Shown: in pieces, positions 7,355 to 13,973 of the stretch | Numbering within the stretch: the first letter of the stretch is position 1 | How the letters are laid out: each line of letters starts with the position of its first letter | NCBI GenBank assembly: GCA_001801405.1 | Contig: MGXQ01000076.1 | Location: 1 to 14,068, forward strand | DNA length: 14,068 nt | Source of the DNA: Gammaproteobacteria bacterium RIFCSPHIGHO2_02_FULL_42_13 | Lineage (GTDB): Bacteria > Pseudomonadota > Gammaproteobacteria > UBA12402 | Reading direction: 5' to 3' | Translations under genes and position numbers: made by a program | The notes under the pieces: model-generated | Seen by the model: only the letters and a program-made list of their open reading frames with translations | What the model was told of the DNA's origin: nothing | Database searches by the model: none

Positions 7355-7473
7355 CGTCATTCCGGAATTGTTGCGCCAGCAGTTTCGTCATTCCGGAATT
7401 CCGCCGCAGGCGGAATATCCGGAATCCAGAAATATATTCCCTGGATACCGGATAATTGAATTCCGGAATGACG
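7355..7473. repeat. Palindromic element with 15-bp inverted ends
   Basis: An 88-bp element at 7386-7473 has perfect 15-bp terminal inverted repeats, CGTCATTCCGGAATT (7386-7400) and its complement (7459-7473). Inside, ATCCGGAATCCAG and CTGGATACCGGAT form a second near-perfect stem, and CCGCCGCAGGCGG a third. An extra copy of the 15-bp end lies at 7355-7369, as if a second element had been reduced to one arm. It has no coding capacity, like a MITE or REP-type repeat. It sits between the stop of the stacked BMC-T gene (7481) and the class II aldolase start (7334), where it may reduce or process the transcript. Confidence 0.85.
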
Positions 7474-7480
7474 GGAATTT

Positions 7481-8134
7481 TTAACCAAACTGCTTACCAC
7501 TACGACTCGCTTGCATATCATTCAATTGCTGTAAAATCTTTTGCGCCGCCAGAGCCGCAGAATCGATTTCAGATTCAGACCCACTCATGATCAATCGTCC
7601 CGACGCACCAAAGGGTTGAATTTGGATTAATTTAACGTTCGCCGCTTTTAGCGCCTCATTACACGCAATCGTTAAATAGGCTGCCGGTGTCGTTTCCATA
7701 ATCAAAACCGATTCGCCGGATAACACCATATTGCCGCGCGACATGCCCGTAAACATAATCGCGTGATCTTGTTCGACACCACGAATAATTTTATTCGTTA
7801 ATATGTTTGCTTGGCCGCGATCATTTTCATTCAAACCCATCTCGCTCAATACTGCTTTCCCGGCAGCAATCACTTCGCCCTGATCCGCGTGTTGCACTTG
7901 CATCATACCAAACTGTCTTTCCGTCACCACCGAACCCAAACGCACATTCGTTGCTTTTAACGCTAAATCGATCATGTGATGAATTTCCATCGCTGGCGCA
8001 ATTTCAATCATCAATGCCGCATCATATTCCGCCGGATCATATACGCGATTATCTTTTGCAATAAACTGTGCCAACTGCGGCTGCAAACTATCAATAAAAA
8101 TTAATGTGCGCAATTCAAAATAATTGTTATTCAT
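7481..8134 (-). CDS. BMC-T shell protein, stacked (double-disc) type
   Basis: This 217-residue protein has two tandem circularly permuted BMC domains forming a trimeric pseudohexameric shell tile. It strongly resembles the Haliangium ochraceum stacked BMC-T proteins as I recall them: ELRTLIFIDSLQPQLAQFI at the start, a VEIAP-like IEIAP (residues 43-47), DLALKATNV, HADQGEV and GKAVL in the first repeat, then LSGESVLIMETTPAAYL, NEALKAANV and PFGASGRL..SGSESEID in the second. Glu72 and Arg73 (TERQFG) occupy the place of the Glu/Arg pair that gates the large central pore in CsoS1D-like tiles, so a gated pore is inferred. A GAGGAA ribosome site precedes the start and DERA ends 23 bp upstream. Such tiles are thought to pass larger substrates or cofactors across the shell. 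Confidence 0.93.
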   Translation of the reverse strand: MNNNYFELRTLIFIDSLQPQLAQFIAKDNRVYDPAEYDAALMIEIAPAMEIHHMIDLALKATNVRLGSVVTERQFGMMQVQHADQGEVIAAGKAVLSEMGLNENDRGQANILTNKIIRGVEQDHAIMFTGMSRGNMVLSGESVLIMETTPAAYLTIACNEALKAANVKLIQIQPFGASGRLIMSGSESEIDSAALAAQKILQQLNDMQASRSGKQFG

Positions 8135-8157
8135 TATATTCCTCTTTGTAATACTTT

Positions 8158-9087
8158 TTAATATTTGGATTGTCGTTTACCCTTCGATCCCGTCACAATC
8201 GCAACGCTCGCCGACGCGCCAATACGATTAGCGCCCGCCGCTATCATTGCTTCTGCATCTTCTTTCGTGCGTATACCGCCAGAAGCTTTGATTTCCATAT
8301 CAGGCCCGACCACTTTTCGCATTAATTCAATATCTTCAACGGTTGCACCACCGCCACCAAATCCCGTTGATGTTTTGACAAATGCAGCGCCCGCGGTTTT
8401 CGCTAACACGCACGCTTCTACTTTTTCTTCACAGGTTAACTGTGCGGTTTCAATAATCACTTTAACTTTATGAGGCGAAGCCGCATCGACCACTTGTTTG
8501 ATATCATCATGCACGACTTGATACTCTCGCGATTTCAATGCGCCAATGTTAATAACCATATCGATTTCTTGCGCGCCATCATGTATGGCTTCTTTCGCTT
8601 CAAAAACTTTGGCATGAGTCGTCGCTGCACCCAATGGAAACCCAACCACCGCAATCGGCTTCACCCCGCTACCGCGCAATTGTCTTGCCACCAACGCAAT
8701 GTTACTGGAATTCACGCAGACGGTTGCAAAATGATATTTTTTAGCTTCATCACAAACCTGAATGAGCTCCGCTCGCGTCGCGTCAGGTTTTAAAATCGTA
8801 TGATCGATCATGCTCGCTAACTCTTTATCAAAATCGCCATTAATGCCTGGATTCGCGCCAATACGCGATGCCCCATTTTTAACGATATGCTCAACGGTCG
8901 CGGGCTTCTTGATAATGCATAAACCGCAATTGATACAGCCTGTTTGCAGGTGCTGGCAATCCAATTCAGGAATATGCTCGTTCGGCGTCAAGCCTTCTAA
9001 CTTATCTAAAACACGCTGCGCAATACGCTCAACGAGATCATCTGTCTTCTTATCATCTTTCATATACTTATTGTTACTCATAAACAT
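8158..9087 (-). CDS. deoC: BMC-associated deoxyribose-phosphate aldolase (DERA)
   Basis: The 309-residue protein is a class I (Schiff-base) DERA that splits 2-deoxyribose-5-phosphate into glyceraldehyde-3-phosphate and acetaldehyde. Key residues are present: Asp176 (EIDMVIN), Schiff-base Lys238 (FVKTSTGF) and Lys267 (EIKASGG), with the phosphate loop GANRIGAS at 285-292. Simple DERA enzymes have about 220-260 residues; the extra 90 at the N-terminus hold an amphipathic helix, DDLVERIAQRVLDKLEG (16-32), read as an encapsulation peptide. A Cys/His cluster follows: Cys44, His46, Cys51, Cys54, Cys57 (GCINCGLC), possibly a metal or Fe-S site. The frame starts 14 bp inside the preceding BMC-P gene, with GGGAGG about 14 nt upstream; Met3 (9081) is an alternative start nearer to the usual overlap. 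Probably the signature luminal enzyme of this BMC. Confidence 0.95.
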   Translation of the reverse strand: MFMSNNKYMKDDKKTDDLVERIAQRVLDKLEGLTPNEHIPELDCQHLQTGCINCGLCIIKKPATVEHIVKNGASRIGANPGINGDFDKELASMIDHTILKPDATRAELIQVCDEAKKYHFATVCVNSSNIALVARQLRGSGVKPIAVVGFPLGAATTHAKVFEAKEAIHDGAQEIDMVINIGALKSREYQVVHDDIKQVVDAASPHKVKVIIETAQLTCEEKVEACVLAKTAGAAFVKTSTGFGGGGATVEDIELMRKVVGPDMEIKASGGIRTKEDAEAMIAAGANRIGASASVAIVTGSKGKRQSKY

Positions 9088-9346
9088 CGACTCTGTCTAC
9101 CCTCCCAACGATAACTGAATGAAATGGATCTTCTGCTTTGCCCAATAACTGCCTCGCCGTATTGCCTTCGCGCTCAACAAGCACGACGTCGCCCGGCGCC
9201 GATCGAGCCGTATCGCAGGCCAAAAAGGAATCGCCAAGATCGTCGCCCTTCTCATCGATCGGCTGCACGATCAACAAGCGCTGCCCCTCATAACAAGGAT
9301 ACTTAACGCTGGCGACCACATTGCCTTTGACGCGCGCTAATATCAT
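9074..9346 (-). CDS. BMC-P (EutN/CcmL) shell vertex protein, 90 residues
   Basis: A single EutN/CcmL domain protein that forms the pentamers capping shell vertices. Motifs: ILARVKGNVVAS at the start, YEGQRLLIVQPID, the ACDTARSAPGDVVLVEREGNTAR block equivalent to the usual AVDxVGAGxGExVLxxxGSSAR, and the closing SVIVGRVDRVDVY. Its start overlaps the stop of the upstream BMC-P gene by 4 bp (ATGA), and its own 3' end overlaps the DERA frame by 14 bp, which implies translational coupling. It is the most divergent of the three pentamer proteins in the window, with Ala-Cys-Asp instead of Ala-Val/Ile-Asp. Confidence 0.93.
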   Translation of the reverse strand: MILARVKGNVVASVKYPCYEGQRLLIVQPIDEKGDDLGDSFLACDTARSAPGDVVLVEREGNTARQLLGKAEDPFHSVIVGRVDRVDVYE

Positions 9347-9645
9347 GTGAAAATCTCTTCTTTATTTTTAATCCCGCCGCCAACGACATACACATCATCA
9401 ACGATACCCGTAATGGCTGCGTCAACCGGTGCGAAAGAATTTTCCATCACCAGTGTTGCTTCTCGCGCCGATACCCAGTGCACTAAATCATTAGCACCCG
9501 CTTGAACGGAATCAATGGCAACAACCGGTTTACCCGATGGTTGTAAGCTATCTGTCAACGGTTGAATGATCATCATTTTATAGCCTTTTAATCCATCGTG
9601 TTTGTGTGTGGCAACAACCGTGCCGATTACTTTTGCGAGTTGCAT
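9343..9645 (-). CDS. BMC-P (EutN/CcmL) shell vertex protein, 100 residues
   Basis: A second EutN/CcmL pentamer protein. It starts QLAKVIGTVVATHKHDGLKG and then KMMIIQPLTD, with the AIDSVQAGANDLV block and VDAAITGIVDDVYV near the end. The usual GSSAR loop is changed to SAREATLV, so the conserved Gly-Ser-Ser-Ala-Arg is not kept. The C-terminus extends about 10 residues past the domain (GGGIKNKEEIFT). GAGG precedes the ATG, and the PduT-like gene ends 29 bp upstream. It overlaps the next BMC-P gene by ATGA. Confidence 0.93.
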   Translation of the reverse strand: MQLAKVIGTVVATHKHDGLKGYKMMIIQPLTDSLQPSGKPVVAIDSVQAGANDLVHWVSAREATLVMENSFAPVDAAITGIVDDVYVVGGGIKNKEEIFT

Positions 9646-9674
9646 ATTATACCTCGTTTAATCGTCATTAACGT

Positions 9675-10232
9675 CTACCAATATAGACCTTTCTCTATTA
9701 ATTCTTTATGCGGCGCGGGAATCACTTCGCTTGCCGCCAATAACCCTTCTTGCTGCACATGTGCTTTGGCGACTTCCACTGCACTTTCCACATCCGCCAA
9801 CTCACCCGTTAACACAAAATAACCTTTACCGCCTAATCCATTTGCCAAACGAATTTCAATCAACTGAACATGTGCGATTTTTGCCGCTTTGTCGGCGGCC
9901 ATAACACAACTGACCACTGAAAATGTTTCGACAATACCAATCGCGCCAAATTTTTTAACTTTTGTAGTACCGCTAAGCGCCGGAATAATATCGTGATGTA
10001 GGTTAGGAATAAATAAATGATTAATCACCAAATCACCACCCAATTCTAATCCTGCTTTTAACGATTCCTCAACATCCGCCACAAACCCTGCAAAAATAAG
10101 CATATACTTGCCCGGACAAATCGGGTTGGTTGTTACCACGGTCACCGGTGCTTTTTTTACAACGGCATCGGTTGTTGCAATGCCTCGTGCAATCGATTTG
10201 AATTCAATCATGCCTAATGCGGGTTGTTTCAT
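9675..10232 (-). CDS. pduT: PduT-like BMC-T shell protein with Fe-S cysteine
   Basis: The 185-residue protein has two tandem BMC domains (about 5-90 and 95-180) and forms a flat pseudohexameric trimer. It aligns over its whole length with PduT: LGMIEFKSIARGI at the start, ICPGKYMLIFAG, NLHHDIIPALSG, AIGIVETFSV in domain two, and a final VIPAPH. Cys39 in PICPGK sits at the place of PduT Cys38, which in the enteric protein ligates a [4Fe-4S] cluster in the central pore (known from the family). The second repeat keeps LANGLGGKGYFVLTGELADVE, also seen in the Haliangium flat BMC-T. Its start overlaps the PduS-like gene by 4 bp (ATGA), which with the known PduS-PduT pairing suggests an electron path through the shell. 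Ribosome site GGTGGAG. Confidence 0.93.
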   Translation of the reverse strand: MKQPALGMIEFKSIARGIATTDAVVKKAPVTVVTTNPICPGKYMLIFAGFVADVEESLKAGLELGGDLVINHLFIPNLHHDIIPALSGTTKVKKFGAIGIVETFSVVSCVMAADKAAKIAHVQLIEIRLANGLGGKGYFVLTGELADVESAVEVAKAHVQQEGLLAASEVIPAPHKELIEKGLYW

Positions 10233-11554
10233 CTTGCAATCTCCACCCTATCACCGGAAATATCCACCACCGTCCCATCAATCGACGCATGATATACCGT
10301 ACCCAATTGATCCTCGGGTGTTGACGCAATCACATCACAAGTACGAACAGTTTGTCCCGGGCGCACCGTAGCAACCGCCGGTTTTCCAACATGCCTGTTC
10401 AAAGCAATGCGTACGTTGGTCACCTCTTGTTTTCCAGCAAACGGAATATCGATATCGTATTTTTCTAAATCTAATTTCTTTAACAACATCGGGATCGCAA
10501 TCTTACGATTTTCAAATTGCGAAGAAACTTTGCAGTCTGTTCGTCGATGCGGATTCTTGATGCCTTTTTTTACTAATTCTTTTCGATACGCCGCATAAAT
10601 TTGTCGCGGCGACAGCAACATAAAATCACAACCGATCAATTCGCACACACCACACTGACTACATAAGAATGCAGAGGTAATATGATCTGTCATCTCAGCA
10701 TTATTGTAATCAATCGTTCGCATCGTCATATGCGGAAATAAATGATGTCCTATTAAATTTCGCGGACATAAATCCGTGCAGCGAAAACATTGGCAACATG
10801 CTGCTTTGGATAATTTCACCATTTGCGATAATGTCTTCGTCATCATGCGCACAATAAAATGATCTTTCGGTAAGGCCAACACACCGCTCGTTGTTTTTGC
10901 CATACCGGTATTCCAATCGTCAACAATTTTTCCCATCATGGGGCCGCCATCGATCAGCACCACATCGTTGCGCGTAAAACCGCCCGCAATATTAATTAAG
11001 TCTTTATAGGTTGTGCCAATCGGCACAACAACAACTTTGGGCGATTGAAATTCGCCCGCCAACGTAACCGCGCGCTCAGTCACTGGCTTTCCATCCATCG
11101 CGTGCGCAATCTGCATTAACGTCGTAACATTGCAAACCACAACGTTCACATCAAGTGGCAACCCTCCTTCTGGAATCACTTTGCCTGTCACATCATACAC
11201 TAATAAAAATTCATCGCCCGCCGGATAATAATTTCCCAACAAATGTAACCGTATGGATTTATCTTGAGGTAACGCAGCGGAAAGCGCCGCAACCGCCTCT
11301 TTATAGTGCGCTTTCACGCCGATAATCGCTTCTTTCGCGCCCGTCGCTTGCATCGCAACCTTTAAGCCTTTCATAATCCAATTCGCCTGTTGGATCATCA
11401 CGTAACGATCACTTGCCAACAACGGCTCGCATTCAGAACCATTTGCAGTAATCGTATTGACATGCGCTTCTAATTTAACATAGGCAGGAAACCCTGCGCC
11501 ACCAGCGCCCACGATGCCGGCTTGTTTTATTATATGTGTTATGCGGTTGGTCAT
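10229..11554 (-). CDS. pduS: PduS-like flavin/Fe-S electron transfer protein
   Basis: This 441-residue protein resembles PduS and RnfC. The N-terminal Gly-rich nucleotide/flavin loop AGIVGAGGAGFPAYVK is at 12-27, followed by NGSECEPLL, and GGPMMGK at 203-209. Two [4Fe-4S] motifs are visible: Cys253, 256, 259 and 263 (CCQCFRCTDLCP) and Cys298, 301, 304 and 309 (CSQCGVCELIGC). A C-terminal barrel-sandwich-like part ends with HASIDGTVVDISGDRVEI. In the pdu system PduS is a cobalamin reductase. No B12 enzyme lies in this window, so I infer NADH oxidation with electrons passed to the PduT-like protein. It overlaps the dehydrogenase gene (ATGA, 11551-11554) and the pduT-like gene. Ribosome site AGGA 6 nt upstream. 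A true Rnf subunit is unlikely because no other rnf gene is nearby. Confidence 0.93.
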   Translation of the reverse strand: MTNRITHIIKQAGIVGAGGAGFPAYVKLEAHVNTITANGSECEPLLASDRYVMIQQANWIMKGLKVAMQATGAKEAIIGVKAHYKEAVAALSAALPQDKSIRLHLLGNYYPAGDEFLLVYDVTGKVIPEGGLPLDVNVVVCNVTTLMQIAHAMDGKPVTERAVTLAGEFQSPKVVVVPIGTTYKDLINIAGGFTRNDVVLIDGGPMMGKIVDDWNTGMAKTTSGVLALPKDHFIVRMMTKTLSQMVKLSKAACCQCFRCTDLCPRNLIGHHLFPHMTMRTIDYNNAEMTDHITSAFLCSQCGVCELIGCDFMLLSPRQIYAAYRKELVKKGIKNPHRRTDCKVSSQFENRKIAIPMLLKKLDLEKYDIDIPFAGKQEVTNVRIALNRHVGKPAVATVRPGQTVRTCDVIASTPEDQLGTVYHASIDGTVVDISGDRVEIAR

Positions 11555-12996
11555 GTTATCCTAAAATATCCATCACTTAAAACGCAACGGCGAATGCGCA
11601 CAAAATGTCGCGCCGTGGTCACGCCTTCGCCCGTCGGCGATGCCACGGTGAATGACGTTGAACCCTCTCCACCCAAACCTAAGCCCGCTAATGCAGGACC
11701 ATTTTTTACAAAAATAGCTGTATTCATGCGACGCGCCATTTGATGCAAATGCTCAATATTTTTTGAATGAATAACAGCGGTATGAAAACGACCGCCTTCT
11801 AGTCGATAAGCAATATCCACAGCATCATCAAAACTCTTTGCACGAATAAAAGGAAGCACTGGCATTAATAATTCCAATTGCGCAAATGGATGTTGTTCGT
11901 CAACCTCAGTAATCGCCAATCGCTTGTGCGACTCAACATCCATGCCAATTTCTTTTAAAATTATTTGAATATCTTTACCAATCCATTTTTTATGCGGATG
12001 ATCGCCATCAAGAATAATCTCTTTCAAGCGTCTTGCTTGATGACTATTTAATTCGACTGCGCCATGTTTCACTAAGGCTTTCTTTAACGCATCTGCAGCT
12101 TTAGGCGTTGCAATAATATTTTTTTCGACAATACAAATGATATTGTTATCGGTGCTGGCACTTGTCACAATATCTTTCGCGGCTTTTTCAATATCTGCCG
12201 TTTCATCAACTACCACGGGCGGATTACCGGGGCCGGCTGCAATCACTTTTTTACCCGACTTCATGGCGACCGCAACAACCGCAGGACCGCCCGTCACCAC
12301 TAATAAATTAATATCGACATGATTCATCATGACTTGAGCGGACTCAATCGTTGGATTTGAAACGGTCGTCACTAAATTAGGTGGCCCACCCGCAGAAATA
12401 ATCGCTTGATTAATTAAATTGATCGTATAAATCGAGGTTTTTTTTGCACTCGGGTGTGGATTAAACACGACGACATTGCCGCCCGCAATCATTCCGATCG
12501 TATTCGAAATAATGGTCTCCGATGGATTGGTGCACGGCGTAATAGATCCAATCACCCCATGCGGCGCGAGCTCCATCAACGTTAAACCATCATCACCCGT
12601 AAATGCTTCTGGTTTTAAATCTTCAACCCCCGGTGTTTTACGAATGGCTAATTCATTCTTTTTGATTTTATCTTCGTAACGACCTAGGCCGGTTTCTTCC
12701 CAGGCTAATTTTGCAATCTTGGAAAGATTTTCTGAACAGACAATGCGAATCATGTCGATAATTTTTTTGCGATCTTCGACGCGAACTAATTGATATTCTG
12801 CGAACGCTTGTTTTGCTGCAGCAATGGCCGATTCAATATCAAAAAAACAACCACGCATGGATAAATCGGATTCATCATTATTGCTTTGCGCAACAGGCCG
12901 CGGCACTGAACGCACCATGTTTGGTTTATCGACAGAGGCTAATTGCCCGACAACGCGATCAATAATTGAATCGATTTGTTGGTCGTTTATAGTCAT
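11551..12996 (-). CDS. CoA-acylating aldehyde dehydrogenase (PduP/EutE-like)
   Basis: The 481-residue enzyme belongs to the BMC family of CoA-acylating aldehyde dehydrogenases that turn short aldehydes plus CoA and NAD+ into acyl-CoA and NADH. The catalytic Cys is Cys288 in DNNIICIVEK, aligned with DNNLPCIAEK of PduP. Other family features are LMELAPHGVIGSITPCTNPSET at 140-161, VVTGGPAVVAVAMKSGKKVIAAGPGNPP at 233-260, and GEGSTSFTVASPTGEG at 443-458. The N-terminal helix NDQQIDSIIDRVVGQLAS (4-21), followed by a low-complexity linker, is a typical encapsulation peptide. With DERA as partner the substrate is probably acetaldehyde, giving acetyl-CoA. It follows a 243-bp repeat-filled gap; the ribosome site (AAAGAG) is weak. 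Its end overlaps the pduS-like gene by 4 bp. Confidence 0.95.
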   Translation of the reverse strand: MTINDQQIDSIIDRVVGQLASVDKPNMVRSVPRPVAQSNNDESDLSMRGCFFDIESAIAAAKQAFAEYQLVRVEDRKKIIDMIRIVCSENLSKIAKLAWEETGLGRYEDKIKKNELAIRKTPGVEDLKPEAFTGDDGLTLMELAPHGVIGSITPCTNPSETIISNTIGMIAGGNVVVFNPHPSAKKTSIYTINLINQAIISAGGPPNLVTTVSNPTIESAQVMMNHVDINLLVVTGGPAVVAVAMKSGKKVIAAGPGNPPVVVDETADIEKAAKDIVTSASTDNNIICIVEKNIIATPKAADALKKALVKHGAVELNSHQARRLKEIILDGDHPHKKWIGKDIQIILKEIGMDVESHKRLAITEVDEQHPFAQLELLMPVLPFIRAKSFDDAVDIAYRLEGGRFHTAVIHSKNIEHLHQMARRMNTAIFVKNGPALAGLGLGGEGSTSFTVASPTGEGVTTARHFVRIRRCVLSDGYFRIT

Positions 12997-13018
12997 ATTA
13001 TTGGCTCTTTGTCTAACT

Positions 13019-13197
13019 CGTCATTCCGGAATTCCGCCGCAGCAAATGTAGCCCGTATGAAGCGAAGCGGAATACGGGAATATTTATTCACCTTATTATT
13101 CCCCGCATTTCGCTTCGCTCTCCATGCGGGCTACGCTGACTGATAAATCTGCTACGTAGATTTTCAGGGATGACGACTCTCTTTTTCTCGTCATTCC
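13019..13197. repeat. Composite of nested palindromic repeats
   Basis: 13019-13042 is a 24-bp exact copy of the left end of the element at 7386-7473, broken off after CCGCCGCAG. Immediately after it comes a unit of the GAAGCGAAGCGG family at 13048-13134, with GTAGCCCG and CGGGCTAC as inverted ends and two inner hairpins: CCCGTAT/ATACGGG (13052-13058, 13072-13078) and CCCGCAT/ATGCGGG (13102-13108, 13124-13130). A right-arm-like GGGATGACGA (13168-13177) and another CGTCATTCC (13189-13197) follow. It lies inside the BMC operon, between the first BMC-P gene and the dehydrogenase. Confidence 0.8.
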
Positions 13198-13239
13198 AGA
13201 TAAATGATTCGCATTTTCCGAGATAACGAAAAATAAAAA

Positions 13240-13530
13240 TTAATCTTTGCTATACCGCACGCTTCCATCCACCTCGACCGTATCCACAATCGCCATAATA
13301 ACAGAATCGACAGGCTTGCCTTCCGTTGCTTTTGTCTGTCTGGCCGAGCTGCCCGCCGCCACTAATACAATTTCACCCACACCAGCGCCTACGGAATCCA
13401 CCGCAATCACAAAAGACTGCATCGGCTTGCCGTCTACATCGACATGCTTAACAACATGAAATTTCAGACCTTCGAGCTTTTCGTCTTTTTGAGTAGAAAC
13501 GACTGTTCCTACAATTTTACCGAGTTGCAT
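13240..13530 (-). CDS. BMC-P (EutN/CcmL) shell vertex protein, 96 residues
   Basis: The third EutN/CcmL protein and the most canonical of the three: QLGKIVGTVVSTQKDEKLEG, then KFHVVKHVDVDGKP, AVDSVGAGVGEIVLVAAGSSAR (residues 43-64) and PVDSVIMAIVDTVEVDG. It forms pentamers that close shell vertices. An AAGGA ribosome site precedes the ATG and the BMC-H gene ends 20 bp upstream, so the two are the first genes of the operon. A 243-bp repeat cluster separates it from the next gene, the aldehyde dehydrogenase. Confidence 0.95.
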   Translation of the reverse strand: MQLGKIVGTVVSTQKDEKLEGLKFHVVKHVDVDGKPMQSFVIAVDSVGAGVGEIVLVAAGSSARQTKATEGKPVDSVIMAIVDTVEVDGSVRYSKD

Positions 13531-13550
13531 GACTGATCCTTATTGACTTA

Positions 13551-13850
13551 TTATTGACCGGAATGCGTCTTGCCTTTTCTACCCAGCGGCAATACTTGAT
13601 CAATATTATCATGCGGTCTCGGAATGACGTGCACTGAAATCAATTCACCTACTTTTTCAGCCGCCCGAGCACCAGCTTCTGTCGCAGCTTTTACAGCCGC
13701 CACATCACCACGCACAATCGCTGTGGTATAACCGCCACCGATTTTTTCATAGCCAACCAACTCAACGCGCGCTGCTTTGACCATGGCATCGGAAGCCTCG
13801 ACCATACCAACGAATCCGCGGGTTTCAATCATACCAAGTGCATCGCTCAT
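13551..13850 (-). CDS. BMC-H hexameric shell protein
   Basis: This 99-residue single Pfam BMC-domain protein is the main shell hexamer and the only BMC-H in the window. It begins ALGMIETRGFVGMVEASDAMVKAA, with edge Lys25, the pore loop EKIGGGY (residues 35-41), the VRGDVAAVKAATEAG helix, and ends VHVIPRPHDNID with edge Arg78. From memory it is very close to the Haliangium ochraceum BMC-H protein along its whole length, including the PLGR tail. A Gly-lined pore (GGG) suggests passage of small polar metabolites. A strong AAGGAG ribosome site lies 8 nt before the ATG. As first gene it should be the most highly expressed, as expected for the bulk facet protein. Confidence 0.96.
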   Translation of the reverse strand: MSDALGMIETRGFVGMVEASDAMVKAARVELVGYEKIGGGYTTAIVRGDVAAVKAATEAGARAAEKVGELISVHVIPRPHDNIDQVLPLGRKGKTHSGQ

Positions 13851-13889
13851 AGGATATTCTCCTTATTAATTAAAAATGAAATGGAAAGC

Positions 13890-13955
13890 GGGTTTAACCC
13901 CAAAGAAGGAAGGAATGATAAACATATTGTACAAAAAAAGCAATATTTTATTCAA
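13890..13955 (-). promoter_or_regulatory. Predicted promoter and leader operator of BMC operon
   Basis: On the minus strand TTGAAT (13950-13955) and TACAAT (13926-13931) are 18 nt apart. An alternative pair is TTGCTT (13938-13943) and TATCAT (13915-13920), 17 nt apart. Between these and the AAGGAG ribosome site lies an 11-bp near-perfect inverted repeat, GGGTT-T-AACCC (13890-13900), which could be an operator or a small leader hairpin. Position before the first shell gene supports a promoter; the exact boxes are uncertain. Confidence 0.4.
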
Positions 13956-13973
13956 TAAATGCATGCTGATTTT

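Noticed and set aside
7386..7473. Remnant of an insertion sequence
   Set aside because: There are inverted ends but only 88 bp and no transposase fragment; I kept it as a non-coding repeat.
8165..8793. Two plus-strand open frames opposite deoC
   Set aside because: They are antisense to a well-conserved enzyme and have low-complexity, unprotein-like translations.
10229..11554. RnfC subunit of a membrane Rnf complex
   Set aside because: There are no other rnf genes; the context is a BMC and the gene overlaps a pduT-like gene, favouring PduS.
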